64,000 bases of DNA from Thermincola carboxydiphila (GTDB lineage Bacteria > Bacillota > Thermincolia > Thermincolales > UBA2595): positions 1 to 64,000 of the forward strand of contig JAENZX010000003.1 of NCBI GenBank assembly GCA_016841045.1. Direction: 5' to 3'. Position 1 is the first letter of the stretch. Each line of letters opens with the position of its first letter. Made by a program: the position numbers and the translations under genes. Below the pieces are notes generated by a model. The model ran no database searches. It was not told where the DNA came from and saw nothing but the letters and a program-made list of their open reading frames with translations. Positions 44,411 to 54,145 of the stretch are shown piece by piece.

Positions 44411-46072
44411 TTGGGAGATAATTTAGATTTTGAAGTATTACGTGACTTCATTAAATTCCTCTATAGAAATCAGGACAGAGAAATTATACTATTAGAACTT
44501 TTGAACATATTTGACAAAAAATTTGGTTGTTCCGCCGCGGGCGCCTATTTGTATGAAAATGGCTCATTTTTATTAAAAGCGAAAATTCGCGGGCATAATC
44601 CTTCTGATATTAAAATATTTCTTAATGATGTTTTGGATTCTCATATTGCTATGAAATATAAGGATGAGTATTGTAGACCGATTTTGATGGAAAATAACTC
44701 CTACTTTATCTCTTTAGGATGTAGTGAAAAAGTTTATGGAGTTATAATTTATAATAGTGTTGATAATTTATCACATACTGCAGACCTGATTAGTCTTCTT
44801 GCAATTCAGACTGTGATTGCATTAAAGGAAAACGAGCATTATAAACAAACAAAGGTAATTGAACAATTGGTGGAAGATTTTGCTTCAAGCCTGGACGTGA
44901 TTATTTACTTTCCCCGGTTCATACAACATCTAAAACAGATTATTAATTTTGAGGGATTAAATATAACTATTCCAGACCCTTTATGCCGAGACAAACTGCT
45001 GGTTTATGGAAACAATGTTAATGACCCGCTAGAAACTACTTCAAGTTCTTATCAAGGAAATGCTCCGGCTTGGGTTATAAGTACTGGGAAACCTATGTTA
45101 GAAGAAGATGTAAAAACTACTAAGATGTTTCTGGGAAATGTGTTTTCACCTGAATCTGGAATACGTTGTATCCTTTGTGTTCCTCTAATAAGTAAAGGTA
45201 AAGTTATTGGTTCGTTAAACATTGGCAGCAGGATTCCTGATTATTATAAGGAAAGGCATATCAATCTGCTAACAGAAGTAGCTGCAAAGATAGGGCCCAA
45301 TGTGGAAAACGCTTTAATTTATCAGAGTATGAATAACAACTTGGAACAGGCTTTATATCAACTGGATCAAAATTTCTATGCAACATTAAATGCTTTTACA
45401 TATTTGCTGGACCGTCGTGATAATGTAACGAAAGGCCATTCTCTCAGGGTAATAAAGTATTCGGTTACTATTGCCGAGCGGATGGGAATAGAAGGAGCCG
45501 AACTTGAACAACTGCGTTTGGGTGCTCTTCTTCATGATATCGGAAAGATTGGGATTCCAGACTCGATACTTTTTAAGACTAATAAATTAACTGATGAAGA
45601 ATGGAAGGTAATGAAGACACACCCTGCGTTAGGGGCAGAGATGCTTTCCAAAATAAAGTTTTTATCCTCGGCTGTTCCAGTAGTATTGCATCATCATGAA
45701 CGGTTTGATGGCACCGGATATCCTCATCAACTAACCGGTGAAGAAATACCGCTTGCAGCAAGGATTTTCTCTATTGCCGATGCATTTGATGCTATTACCA
45801 GTAAGCGTCCATACAAAGATATCCAGTCATTAGACAACGCACTTTCTGAACTAAAGAAATGTACAGGAACTCAATTCTGTCCCACATGTATAGATGCATT
45901 TTTAAGTATCACTAAAAGTGACTTGGTTAAGCTTTATAAAGAATGTAAAAATAAGCTTACCTTTAAAAATCCCTTTCTCATCGGCCAGGAATTTGAAAAA
46001 CAGAAGAATTTAGATACCAAGCTACTTGGTGTTCCAACTGCAAATTCTTTACCGGTTTTGTTAAGCAGCTAG
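44411..46072 (+). CDS. GAF-HD-GYP protein (c-di-GMP phosphodiesterase candidate)
   Basis: 553 residues; TTG start with GGGGGG 8 bases upstream. The N-terminal part holds one or two GAF-like domains (about 20-150 and 155-300, GIRCILCVPLISKGKVIGSLNI). The HD-GYP domain has H343, HDIGK near 375, HHHERFDGTGYP near 427 and IADAFDAITSKRPYK. The HD and GYP residues are all present, so c-di-GMP hydrolysis is likely. The structured leader at 44279-44380 lies just upstream. Confidence 0.92.
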   Translation: MGDNLDFEVLRDFIKFLYRNQDREIILLELLNIFDKKFGCSAAGAYLYENGSFLLKAKIRGHNPSDIKIFLNDVLDSHIAMKYKDEYCRPILMENNSYFISLGCSEKVYGVIIYNSVDNLSHTADLISLLAIQTVIALKENEHYKQTKVIEQLVEDFASSLDVIIYFPRFIQHLKQIINFEGLNITIPDPLCRDKLLVYGNNVNDPLETTSSSYQGNAPAWVISTGKPMLEEDVKTTKMFLGNVFSPESGIRCILCVPLISKGKVIGSLNIGSRIPDYYKERHINLLTEVAAKIGPNVENALIYQSMNNNLEQALYQLDQNFYATLNAFTYLLDRRDNVTKGHSLRVIKYSVTIAERMGIEGAELEQLRLGALLHDIGKIGIPDSILFKTNKLTDEEWKVMKTHPALGAEMLSKIKFLSSAVPVVLHHHERFDGTGYPHQLTGEEIPLAARIFSIADAFDAITSKRPYKDIQSLDNALSELKKCTGTQFCPTCIDAFLSITKSDLVKLYKECKNKLTFKNPFLIGQEFEKQKNLDTKLLGVPTANSLPVLLSS

Positions 46073-46129
46073 TTCTTAAACTAGTTTGTTGATTCAGTAT
46101 ACAATCAAAGTTGCAATTCCAACTGAACG

Positions 46130-46645
46130 GTGGATGGTAATGTGAATAGTCTTAATAAAAATCAGCTTCTAAGTCACAAATTGAAAATATATGAGGCGTA
46201 TACATTGACCCGGTTTTTAAACAAAATGTTCGAAGACCAAGTCGGAGCATTCGCTAAAAGTATTGATTTAACTATTCCACAGGCCCATTTAATGACAATG
46301 ATATATTTTCATGAAGGGCTATTGGTATCAGAAATAGCTAGAATCGGAGCTTGGCATATTTCAACAGTTATGAGCATCTTGAGCCGTTTAGCCAAAAAAG
46401 GACTAATAAAGTATGAGCCTGTGGAAAAAGGAAAAGGTTCCTATGTTTTTTTGACAAACACAGGAAAACGAATCATTGAAGATAGGTGGGATATAGAAAG
46501 GAAGTTTATGAATATTTTACCTCCCCAAAAACTTGTTAACAATCTGAAGCAGATCTATGCTGTTTTAGAGAGATATTATGACCGATCACTAATGGACCAA
46601 ATAAAAGAGCATATCTTTTGTGCTAATAGGTTCATAAAGTATTAA
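46130..46645 (+). CDS. MarR-family regulator, ScoC/Hpr-like
   Basis: 171 residues. IYEAYTLTRFLNKMFEDQ is followed by a winged helix (LLVSEIARIGAWHISTVMSILSRLAKKGLI), whose HISTV motif resembles Bacillus ScoC (Hpr), a repressor of protease and sporulation genes. YVFLTNTGKRI forms the wing. GTG 46130 or GTG 46142 may be the start; the GGTGGATGG run serves either. It is preceded by the HD-GYP gene at 57 bases. Confidence 0.82.
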   Translation: MDGNVNSLNKNQLLSHKLKIYEAYTLTRFLNKMFEDQVGAFAKSIDLTIPQAHLMTMIYFHEGLLVSEIARIGAWHISTVMSILSRLAKKGLIKYEPVEKGKGSYVFLTNTGKRIIEDRWDIERKFMNILPPQKLVNNLKQIYAVLERYYDRSLMDQIKEHIFCANRFIKY

Positions 46646-46725
46646 ATAATATTTAGCCTTTGACTATTAACAAGAACTTTCTAATGTTTGCAGCAATTAC
46701 ATAATTCAGGAGGTAGAGATAAAAG

Positions 46726-47094
46726 ATGTCAATTAAGTTATGTAAAGACTTTAGTTTACCTGAATTAAACAAAGGAGTTATTTTGGAAACTCTTCCTGGA
46801 GTTATTGCCGGCTTTATGAAAAAGAAATACGGCAGAGGTCCGGAAAACCAAAAAATATATTTCAATGATAATGATGTAATTGTGTATATCTATGGGTTTT
46901 TAAATAAGCAGGTATTTTGGGATGATACAGATGTTTCAGAAACTGTACGGAAATATTACTATAGACTTATGAAAAAAGATATTGATGGCATAAGACAGCT
47001 TTTCATTAAAACATATAATATTCATATCCAAAGGGTGTTTTGTGATTTTGACATAGCAGCTAATGAAGGGGTTTTTATCTTTAAATCCTCGTAA
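46726..47094 (+). CDS. DUF2294 family protein
   Basis: 122 residues. KKYGRGPENQKIYFNDNDVIVYIYGFLN and the C-terminal VFCDFDIAANEGVFIF fit the DUF2294 pattern, a small cytoplasmic alpha/beta family without known function. CAGGAGGTAG precedes the ATG. It lies between the ScoC-like regulator and the chemoreceptor. Confidence 0.7.
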   Translation: MSIKLCKDFSLPELNKGVILETLPGVIAGFMKKKYGRGPENQKIYFNDNDVIVYIYGFLNKQVFWDDTDVSETVRKYYYRLMKKDIDGIRQLFIKTYNIHIQRVFCDFDIAANEGVFIFKSS

Positions 47095-47152
47095 ACTTAC
47101 CTTAAAACATTTACCTCCATACAAAAATTGTTCAACCTTTAACTTCTAAAAT

Positions 47153-47264
47153 TTAATAGTAGGTGCTATTAAGGAATCAAAGCCTAAGATAGACTTACTT
47201 ATCAGGTAGTGCTTGGGTCACCAGAATGTGATTAGGCATGGCTGTGTTAAGTATGTCTTTTTTT
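47153..47264 (+). promoter_or_regulatory. Structured 5' leader of the chemoreceptor gene, related to 44279
   Basis: GCCTAA (47182-47187) pairs with TTAGGC (47232-47237), while AGACTTACTT (47191-47200) pairs with AAGTATGTCT (47249-47258) with one mismatch, followed by a T-run. The order is again A-B-A'-B', the same logic as at 44279-44380. The shared motif GGAATCAAAGCCT is at 47173-47185. AGGTAGTGCTTGGGTCACC at 47204-47222 faintly recalls the 3' part of c-di-GMP-I riboswitches. A clear GNRA-loop partner stem is missing. Confidence 0.45.
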
Positions 47265-47325
47265 ATTATATTTGGGAGGTGGTATACCAAGAAATAATAA
47301 AACATTAAATAGGGGAGAGGATTAG

Positions 47326-49515
47326 ATGATGAAGAAATTAAGACTAAACTTATTTGCCAAGATATTTTTGAGTTTTTTCGTGCTGACCATTGTAGTTATA
47401 ACTGGGGTTTCGGGAACTTCCTACTTTCAATCGTCTTCTATTGTCACAACGGAAGCAGAACAAAAACTTAATATGGTAGTTAACGAAAAAGTCAACACGA
47501 TGGATGTCATTGTAAACAATAGTAAGGCAACGGGGTATATGATTGCCAGTCTGCCACAAATTCGTCAGGAGATTCAAGTGGCAAATGCAGGCCAGAATAC
47601 AGGTATTAATTGGGAAATTTCCAGTTTTCTAAAAGATGAATTTGAACGGAAAAAAGGCTTATATGAAAATGTTTTTATCGCCGGTAGAGGCGGCAAAATA
47701 CTTCAGGATAGTCTTGGAGGAGGTTCCATTGGCACTGATTTACGTGAAATGGAGTGGTATCAAGATTCAATAAAAGGTCAACAGGTCTTTGGTAAAGTAA
47801 TGACTTCGCCTATCACCGGTAGACCGGTAGTGGTTGTAAGTACTCCAATCAAAAATGGTCAAGAAACCATGGGAGTCGCTGCTATTGCTTTGGAATTCAA
47901 TGTATTGACCAAGCCTATTACTGACTCACTCATAGGCAAAACAGGGTTCACCTTTGTTACCAATCAGGATGGTCTGGTGCTTGCCCATCCCGATAAGAGT
48001 AAAGTCATGACATTAGACCTATCCAAAGAGAAGGGTACGTCAGGAATAATTAACAGGATACATGATGAAAAATCGGGACTAGTTGATTACACCTTAAACG
48101 GTGAAGAAAAGATGATGTCTTTTTATCAGGTGCCTGACAGTGAATTGGTAGTTTGTTCTGTTATAGACAGAAAAGAAGTTCTAAGTGAGGTCAAGAAAGT
48201 TGTCATTCAACAGATAGCAGTCGGAGTCTTAGCATTGATAGTAACATTTGTCGGAGCTCTACTTTTCGCTAGAAGTCTGACTAACCCAATTCTAAAGATA
48301 GTTGCTGCCATGGGATTGGCTGCAGAAGGAGATCTCACCGGTAGACTGGAGATAAATCGCGCAGATGAACTGGGAATTTTGGCCAATGCTTATCAAAAGA
48401 TGATGGAAAATCTACGTCACATGATTCACCAAATAACCGCAGCAAGTCAATCTGTTGCATCAACCAGTGAAGAGCTGTCCTCCAACACTGAAGAGGCCAC
48501 TCATGCAATTCAGCAAGTAGCCCAAACTATTGAGCAGGTTGCTATGGGTTCAACCCATCAGGCTCAAAGCGTGACAGACATTCTTCACGTAATGGATCAA
48601 GTGAGTCAGTCAATACAGCAGGTTGCTGTGGGAGCAAGTGAACAGAGTCAAAATGTTGTTACAACAACAAATATGGTAAATAACATGGTACAAATGATAG
48701 AAAACATGTCTGAAGGTATGAAGAATATAAAACAGGTGTCTGAGCAAAACGGTGTTGTTGCTGGAAATGGCGGTAAATCTGTAGAAAAAACAGTTGACGG
48801 TATGATAAAAGTTAAAGAAGCTGTTTTTGATACAGCTAACAAAATTCATGAATTAGGTGATCAGTCACAGAAAATCGGGGAAATTATTCAGGTTATCGAT
48901 GAAATAGCTGAGCAAACTAACTTACTGGCTTTGAATGCCGCAATTGAGGCAGCAAGGGCCGGTGAACATGGCAAAGGTTTTGCTGTAGTGGCTGACGAGG
49001 TTAGAAAGCTTGCCGAGAGATCAGGTAAGGCCACGAAGGAAATTGCCCAGCTTATTACCGATATTCAAAGAGGTACTAAAATTGCTGTGGAGTCCATGCA
49101 AATCGGTACTACCGAAGTAGAGCAGGGTGTTATTTTGGCTCAGGAAGCAGGCCAATCTCTTAAGGAGATAGTAGATGGGGTCAAGGATGCAGGTGATAAT
49201 GTACATCAAATTATGTTGATAATCAATGATGTGTTGTCTGGAAGCCAGGAAGTAGCTAAAGCCATAAATAATGTTGCGGCTATTACCGAAGAAAACACTG
49301 CTGCAACACAACAAATGTCAGCTGCAACCCAGCAAATTAACTCTTCAATGCAAAACGTAGCTTCTGTATCTGAAGAGAATGCATCATCGGCTGAAGAAGC
49401 ATCTGCTTCCACAGAAGAAATAACTGCTTCGGTCGAGGGCATTACAGAATCCTCAAGTCAATTGGCGAAAATGGCGCATGACCTGCAGAACATGGTGTCA
49501 GGATTCCGGGTATAG
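47326..49515 (+). CDS. Methyl-accepting chemotaxis protein with dCache sensor
   Basis: 729 residues. Membrane segments at about 10-32 and 285-310 enclose a large double-Cache sensor ([25 protein letters not shown]). A HAMP domain follows, then a long coiled signalling region with the hairpin tip [28 protein letters not shown]. It senses an external ligand and controls CheA through CheW. AGGGGAGAGG precedes two consecutive ATGs. cheW follows directly, indicating a dedicated receptor-coupling pair. Confidence 0.96.
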   Translation: MMKKLRLNLFAKIFLSFFVLTIVVITGVSGTSYFQSSSIVTTEAEQKLNMVVNEKVNTMDVIVNNSKATGYMIASLPQIRQEIQVANAGQNTGINWEISSFLKDEFERKKGLYENVFIAGRGGKILQDSLGGGSIGTDLREMEWYQDSIKGQQVFGKVMTSPITGRPVVVVSTPIKNGQETMGVAAIALEFNVLTKPITDSLIGKTGFTFVTNQDGLVLAHPDKSKVMTLDLSKEKGTSGIINRIHDEKSGLVDYTLNGEEKMMSFYQVPDSELVVCSVIDRKEVLSEVKKVVIQQIAVGVLALIVTFVGALLFARSLTNPILKIVAAMGLAAEGDLTGRLEINRADELGILANAYQKMMENLRHMIHQITAASQSVASTSEELSSNTEEATHAIQQVAQTIEQVAMGSTHQAQSVTDILHVMDQVSQSIQQVAVGASEQSQNVVTTTNMVNNMVQMIENMSEGMKNIKQVSEQNGVVAGNGGKSVEKTVDGMIKVKEAVFDTANKIHELGDQSQKIGEIIQVIDEIAEQTNLLALNAAIEAARAGEHGKGFAVVADEVRKLAERSGKATKEIAQLITDIQRGTKIAVESMQIGTTEVEQGVILAQEAGQSLKEIVDGVKDAGDNVHQIMLIINDVLSGSQEVAKAINNVAAITEENTAATQQMSAATQQINSSMQNVASVSEENASSAEEASASTEEITASVEGITESSSQLAKMAHDLQNMVSGFRV

Positions 49516-49526
49516 GGGGGTTGATG

Positions 49527-49982
49527 ATGTCTGATGTTATTAACGATAATCAGTATGTAATATTTGAATTGGGAGAAGAAACCTTTGGCGTTGAAATAAA
49601 CAAAATAAAGGAAATTATCGTTTATCAACAAACTACACAAATCCCAGGAACCGGAGATCTGATTGATGGAATAATAAATTTAAGGGGTCATGTAATTCCT
49701 ATCTATAACATTAGGCGTAAATTCGGGTTTTCTGATATTGATGCTACAAGAAGCAGCCGAATTGTTGTAGTAGAGGCTAATGATAATACTGTGGGGATTG
49801 TAGTTGACGGTGTGACTCAAGTTCAGATGATTGCCGGGGATATTATTGAAAAGCCTTCCTCAATGATTACCTCAGGGGGACATTCAGAATATATTTCGGG
49901 TGTTGCCAAGATTGAAGAAAAACTGGTAATTATTTTAGATTTGGAAAAGGTTATTAAAACTCGCATGGAAGAAGCGGTTTAG
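49527..49982 (+). CDS. cheW: Chemotaxis coupling protein CheW
   Basis: 151 residues from the ATG at 49527, six bases after a GGGGGG run; the TTG at 49521 is too close to it. YVIFELGEETFGVEINKIKEII is the start of a CheW domain and IINLRGHVIPIYNIRRKFG its core. CheW links receptors to the CheA kinase. No cheA is present in the window, so the rest of the pathway is elsewhere. Confidence 0.95.
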   Translation: MSDVINDNQYVIFELGEETFGVEINKIKEIIVYQQTTQIPGTGDLIDGIINLRGHVIPIYNIRRKFGFSDIDATRSSRIVVVEANDNTVGIVVDGVTQVQMIAGDIIEKPSSMITSGGHSEYISGVAKIEEKLVIILDLEKVIKTRMEEAV

Positions 49983-50051
49983 GAAGAATCGTTTAAGAAC
50001 TGTATGATCAGTAAGTGGAATTATTTTTCTAATTTTATAGTATAAAAATAA

Positions 50052-50108
50052 AAGTTCTGTCAATTCCTCCCTTCATCTAAGTGGATTAATTGACAGAACT
50101 TGTTTTTT
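50052..50108. terminator. Bidirectional terminator between cheW and the second chemoreceptor gene
   Basis: A 14-bp perfect stem (50052-50065 with 50088-50101) with a 22-base loop, followed by GTTTTTTG. It lies between converging genes. Confidence 0.85.
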
Positions 50109-50125
50109 GTCCAGGGTTTCTTCTA

Positions 50126-51949
50126 CTATGAGGTAAACTTACCTATTGCCAGTTTCAAGCCTTGGGATAATTTCTCAAGGTTGGCAGATGATTCAACCAA
50201 TTCTGTCGAGGTCTGTACCATCCTGGTCTTTGATTGTGAGACTTTTTCAGAAAGTTCAGCAGTCTGCTCAACACTGGCTGCGATCCTGGTTACTAACTGG
50301 TTGGCTTGTTCACTGCCCGCAGCCATCTGCTGAGTTGATGCGCTGTTTTCTTCCGCAATTGCAGCCAGGCCTGTGATAGAATTAACAACTTCATCACTGT
50401 TCGAAGCGATATGCCGTGAAGAATCAGAGATTTCTCCAATTAATCTGTTGACGTCATCAATCTGACTTATGATATTTCTTAAGGCTGAACTTGCCTCATT
50501 ACTTAGTTTGGTTCCGTCGTCAACTTCACGTACTCCTTCATCCATTGCGGTCTTAGAGCGTTCAACATCGGTTTGTACAAGTTTTACCAGGTTAGCGATT
50601 TCTTTGGCTGCTCTGCTGGAGCGTTCTGCCAGTTTTCTTACTTCATCTGCTACAACGGCAAAGCCTTTTCCAAAATCGCCCGCCCTGGCTGCTTCGATAG
50701 CTGCATTCAGTGCCAGAAGGTTTGTTTGTTCAGCGATTTCATCAATTACCATAGTAATTTCGCCGATTTTTTGAGAGCTTGAAGATAGTTCATTTAGTTT
50801 GTTCTCTGTCTCTGCCACTTTGACTTTAATGTTTTTCATAGAAATTACAGTACTCTCAACTTTTAGCATACCTTCCTGGGCTCCGTCAAAGGTTTTGGAG
50901 GCAATTGTATTGATATTATCAGAGTTAGAGGCAAGCTCCTGAATCGAGTCAGCAACACTGTTAATTAAATTAACTGAAGTATTGATAAGTCTTGACTGTT
51001 CATTAGCACTGGTGGCTATTTGTCCAATGGCAAGGTTAAGCTGTTCTATTGCCTGTGCTGCTTCCAGAACATCTTTGGCCTGTTCTGAATTTTTGTCTGC
51101 AACCTGTCCAATGGTATGTGCTACCTCGGTAGTAAAATCAGTAGTTTGAGCTGCGTTAATCGAGAGATTATGACTGGAAGAAGTAACCTGATCTCCGGCA
51201 AGCTTTACCTCTATAATCAAGGTTTTAAAGTTTTTAAGCATTTTATTAATTGAATCAGCTAGATGCTGAGTTTCATCTGTGGATTTTAAATTAATTTCGC
51301 CTGTCAGATCACCGCTGGCTATTTGCTCCATTTTACGAACAAGGATTTTTATAGAAGTTGTCAAAGTTTTCCCGAGAAGTAAGGCAGCGATAAATCCCAG
51401 TATAACTACGATAGCTGCCAGACCAACGATAAAGTTGCGAGATTCTTTAATTTGATACTGAGCAAGAGCGTTGGAAAGACCAAGTCTTATTATACCCCAA
51501 TGTTCAAGGTCAACAGTTACAGGAATCGCTATATCATATATCTTTTCGCCCGTGGGTTTAGTAATAACCCTGTAAACGGGTTTTGATGACTTATTCATGC
51601 GTTGCGTAATATCATCAGTTAATACAGTACCTTTTTTGGAACTGTCACTGTGAACAATAATTTTTCCATTTTTGTCAAGCAGCATAAGGAAGCTGACATC
51701 TTTATTAAATTTGGTCACAGTCATAAAACCTTCTTCAACAGTGTAGAATTTGCCGTTTTGTACATTGTTGACGGCTATTCCGTAAAAAGCTGAACCAATA
51801 CTCATACCTTTGTTTATGATTTCTCTGGAAATCATTTTTGTCTCTTTTTCAAGAACAAAATAAGTAAATACGACGCTGGTTATAATTACTACAAGGGCAA
51901 CAAACATTGAAATCTTAAGCTGTAATCCGAAACGTACCTTATTCATCAT
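50126..51949 (-). CDS. Methyl-accepting chemotaxis protein with single-Cache sensor
   Basis: 607 residues. Membrane segments at about 12-32 and 172-195 bound a ~135-residue Cache-type sensor ([31 protein letters not shown]). HAMP and a methyl-accepting domain follow, with [28 protein letters not shown]. It starts at ATG 51949 with GGAAAGGAAG upstream. It faces the other receptor-cheW pair and shares a terminator with it. The tandem rhodanese gene lies 51 bases upstream on the same strand, so the two may be co-transcribed. Confidence 0.95.
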   Translation of the reverse strand: MMNKVRFGLQLKISMFVALVVIITSVVFTYFVLEKETKMISREIINKGMSIGSAFYGIAVNNVQNGKFYTVEEGFMTVTKFNKDVSFLMLLDKNGKIIVHSDSSKKGTVLTDDITQRMNKSSKPVYRVITKPTGEKIYDIAIPVTVDLEHWGIIRLGLSNALAQYQIKESRNFIVGLAAIVVILGFIAALLLGKTLTTSIKILVRKMEQIASGDLTGEINLKSTDETQHLADSINKMLKNFKTLIIEVKLAGDQVTSSSHNLSINAAQTTDFTTEVAHTIGQVADKNSEQAKDVLEAAQAIEQLNLAIGQIATSANEQSRLINTSVNLINSVADSIQELASNSDNINTIASKTFDGAQEGMLKVESTVISMKNIKVKVAETENKLNELSSSSQKIGEITMVIDEIAEQTNLLALNAAIEAARAGDFGKGFAVVADEVRKLAERSSRAAKEIANLVKLVQTDVERSKTAMDEGVREVDDGTKLSNEASSALRNIISQIDDVNRLIGEISDSSRHIASNSDEVVNSITGLAAIAEENSASTQQMAAGSEQANQLVTRIAASVEQTAELSEKVSQSKTRMVQTSTELVESSANLEKLSQGLKLAIGKFTS

Positions 51950-52000
51950 TGGCAGCTTCCTTTCCTCGTTTTAATACATAAGTTTAGATATCAAATTACG

Positions 52001-53050
52001 CTAGTTTGCTGTGACTTCATAGTCGGCCGGTTTAGTGAAGAACTTAACAGTTCCCATTGGGGCAGTGTTGCTGCTCCAGCCCATCTGGCCAAATTTTAGA
52101 GCATAAGCATCGTACCCAAGCTGATTTAAAAACATTGTTGAATAGCTGGCAGTGTGGCCTGTATAGCATATTAATACGATTTTCTTATCTAAGGGAAGCT
52201 TTCGAAGTTGATTTTCTTTAACCAATTGTGAATATGGTATATTTATTGCTCCTTTTACATGCCCCTTTGCATAATCCTCCGGTTTTTGAAGGCTGACAAG
52301 AAAGTAGTTATTATCTCCGGTTGTAATAGCCTTATAAATATCTTCTGCGCTGATTGTTGGGGATTTACCTGAAGTTAGATACCTTTCGGTGGCTGTGAGT
52401 ATGATGTCTTCTTTGGATGATTTGCCACTGTTAATATTAGGCAGATTGTTGCTTGGCTGGACATCAACGGGGGTGACATCAACAGGGTAATCGGCTGGTT
52501 TGGTAAAAAACTTAACGGTTCCCATTGGACCAGGATTACTTGTCCATCCAATCATTCCAAATTTCATTGAATAAGCTTCATAACCGAGCTGGTTTAAGAG
52601 CATTGCTGCCTGACTTGCTGTGTGACCTGTATAGCAGATTGTTACGATTTTTTTATTTTTGGGTATTTTGTTTAGGGTTTCTTTTTTATAAAACTGGCCA
52701 TAGGGAATATTAATGGCTCCTTTGACATGCCCTTTGGCGTAGTCTTCGGGTTTTTGAAGACTGATCAAAAAATAGTCGCTGCTGTGACCGTTAACCACGT
52801 TGTCGAAAACATCCTGAGGACTGATTGTTGGGGATTTGCCGGAATCAATATACCTTGCTGTTGCCTCTATGATTGTTTTTGAATCTGTAACTGACTGATT
52901 CTGATCCTGGTCGGCCACAGGAGAACCGGTTTCAGTTATTTCATGAAGGACTGTTTCGTCCTCGACATCCTCGCAGCCGACTACGGCGAAGGTGCAGGCT
53001 AAAAGAACGATTAAGAATAATTGCTTCAGTAAGTTTTGCTTTTTAATCAT
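52001..53050 (-). CDS. Lipoprotein with two rhodanese domains
   Basis: 349 residues. A signal sequence ends in a lipobox FAVVGC at residues 21-26. Two rhodanese domains (about 75-185 and 235-345) share long identical stretches such as QKPEDYAKGHVKGAINIPY and GTVKFFTKPADY, which shows recent internal duplication. Each has an active-site loop CYTGHTAS with the persulfide-forming Cys. It would act in sulfur transfer at the outer face of the membrane. It lies directly upstream of a chemoreceptor gene. Confidence 0.9.
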   Translation of the reverse strand: MIKKQNLLKQLFLIVLLACTFAVVGCEDVEDETVLHEITETGSPVADQDQNQSVTDSKTIIEATARYIDSGKSPTISPQDVFDNVVNGHSSDYFLISLQKPEDYAKGHVKGAINIPYGQFYKKETLNKIPKNKKIVTICYTGHTASQAAMLLNQLGYEAYSMKFGMIGWTSNPGPMGTVKFFTKPADYPVDVTPVDVQPSNNLPNINSGKSSKEDIILTATERYLTSGKSPTISAEDIYKAITTGDNNYFLVSLQKPEDYAKGHVKGAINIPYSQLVKENQLRKLPLDKKIVLICYTGHTASYSTMFLNQLGYDAYALKFGQMGWSSNTAPMGTVKFFTKPADYEVTAN

Positions 53051-53289
53051 TAGACATCCCCCCGATTAATTAGTAAAAGTACTTTTTTTTAAGTTTTTCG
53101 ACTCAATAGAATTAATTTCCTGCTATTCTAATATGTAACAACTATGTTTTTTTGCTTTTAATATCCCAAAAAGTCAATAGAAAGGCAGCAAAACGTCGAA
53201 TCAAGGGGGATTATTATATTTAAATCATTGATTAAATTCCAGTGATACTATGATATAATAATGATGGAAACAGAACAGGAGGGACTATT

Positions 53290-53823
53290 TTGCTGAGAAA
53301 ATTTTATCCTAAAGCGTATATACTGTCACTTTCTCAGATTGGTCCTGAATTTTTTCTTCATAAAGGGATAAAAGGAATTATTCTGGATCTGGATAACACG
53401 ATAATCCCGTGGCGGTCAGGTGTAATGGAGTCTGAAATGGCAGAACTGCTGAAAACATATATTCGGGCCGACCTTAAACTTTGTATAGTTTCAAATGCCT
53501 TAAGTAATAGGGTTGAACGTCTGTTAAAACCGCTGGGAATACCGGGTATTGCCAGAGCAGTAAAACCGCGCCGCAAAGCATTTATGGAGGCTATGCAGAT
53601 TTTGGGTACGACCGAGAGAGAAACGGCCGTGGTAGGAGATCAAATATTTACAGACATCTATGGAGGAAATCGTCTTGGGCTTTATACTGTTCTGGTAGTC
53701 CCCATGACTAAAAAGGAGTTTGTGGGAACCAAACTGGTGCGTATAATTGAAAAGAGCTTGATTAACAGGATGTCAAAGAACGGGCTAATAGAAATACCCA
53801 GTTACAACAAAAAAAATTTTTGA
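53290..53823 (+). CDS. yqeG: YqeG family HAD-type phosphatase
   Basis: 177 residues; TTG start with AGGAGGGA upstream. ILDLDNTIIPWRSG is the HAD nucleophile motif (DXDXT), ISNA-type SNALSNRVER follows, and VGDQIFTDIYGGNRLG is the acidic motif. In Bacillus, yqeG lies upstream of yqeH and aroE; here yqeH is absent and aroE follows after a 322-base gap. Its natural substrate is not established; a phosphatidylglycerophosphate phosphatase role is possible by similarity. Confidence 0.9.
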   Translation: MLRKFYPKAYILSLSQIGPEFFLHKGIKGIILDLDNTIIPWRSGVMESEMAELLKTYIRADLKLCIVSNALSNRVERLLKPLGIPGIARAVKPRRKAFMEAMQILGTTERETAVVGDQIFTDIYGGNRLGLYTVLVVPMTKKEFVGTKLVRIIEKSLINRMSKNGLIEIPSYNKKNF

Positions 53824-53862
53824 TGATTACAGGTTTCGAGTAGATACGACAAAGAAATATAG

Positions 53863-53966
53863 TATAATAAAAGCATAGAGTTGGTTGAAAACAATTAACT
53901 CTGTCCAGCAAACCCACTAAATAGTAGTTTTTCTCTCCTCCGTGATCCTTTTGGATCACTTTTTTC
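53863..53966 (+). ncRNA. Possible small RNA upstream of aroE
   Basis: A TATAAT box (53863-53868) is followed by a GAGTT...AACTC hairpin (53878-53901), an unpaired stretch containing CTCTCCTCC (resembling an anti-Shine-Dalgarno string), and a terminator. Total transcript would be about 90 bases. No -35 consensus is evident. It covers most of 53824-53970 and contains no ORF with a ribosome site. Confidence 0.35.
53942..53966 (+). terminator. Strong terminator in the yqeG-aroE gap
   Basis: GTGATCC (53942-53948) pairs with GGATCAC (53953-53959) around TTTT, followed by seven T. It lies 118 bases after the yqeG stop and 180 before aroE. Confidence 0.85.
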
Positions 53967-54075
53967 TTTTTAAAAAACTTTCTTCAAGGAAATTTTTAAA
54001 AAGGAAAAGAAGACTTATAAACGAATTACTGTAATCTAAGAACTATTGGTATACGCGTCAATCATTGTAATCCGC

Positions 54076-54111
54076 GGCTAATTATAAAAGTAATTAGCCT
54101 AAAAATGTTTT
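54076..54111 (+). other. Hairpin 35 bases before aroE
   Basis: GGCTAATTA (54076-54084) and TAATTAGCC (54091-54099) form a perfect 9-bp stem followed by TAAAAATGTTTTT. It could be a weak terminator or an attenuator of the aroE transcript. No known leader motif is visible. Confidence 0.4.
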
Positions 54112-54145
54112 TGCCCATAGGAATTGAAATAGGAGGTTAATTAAA

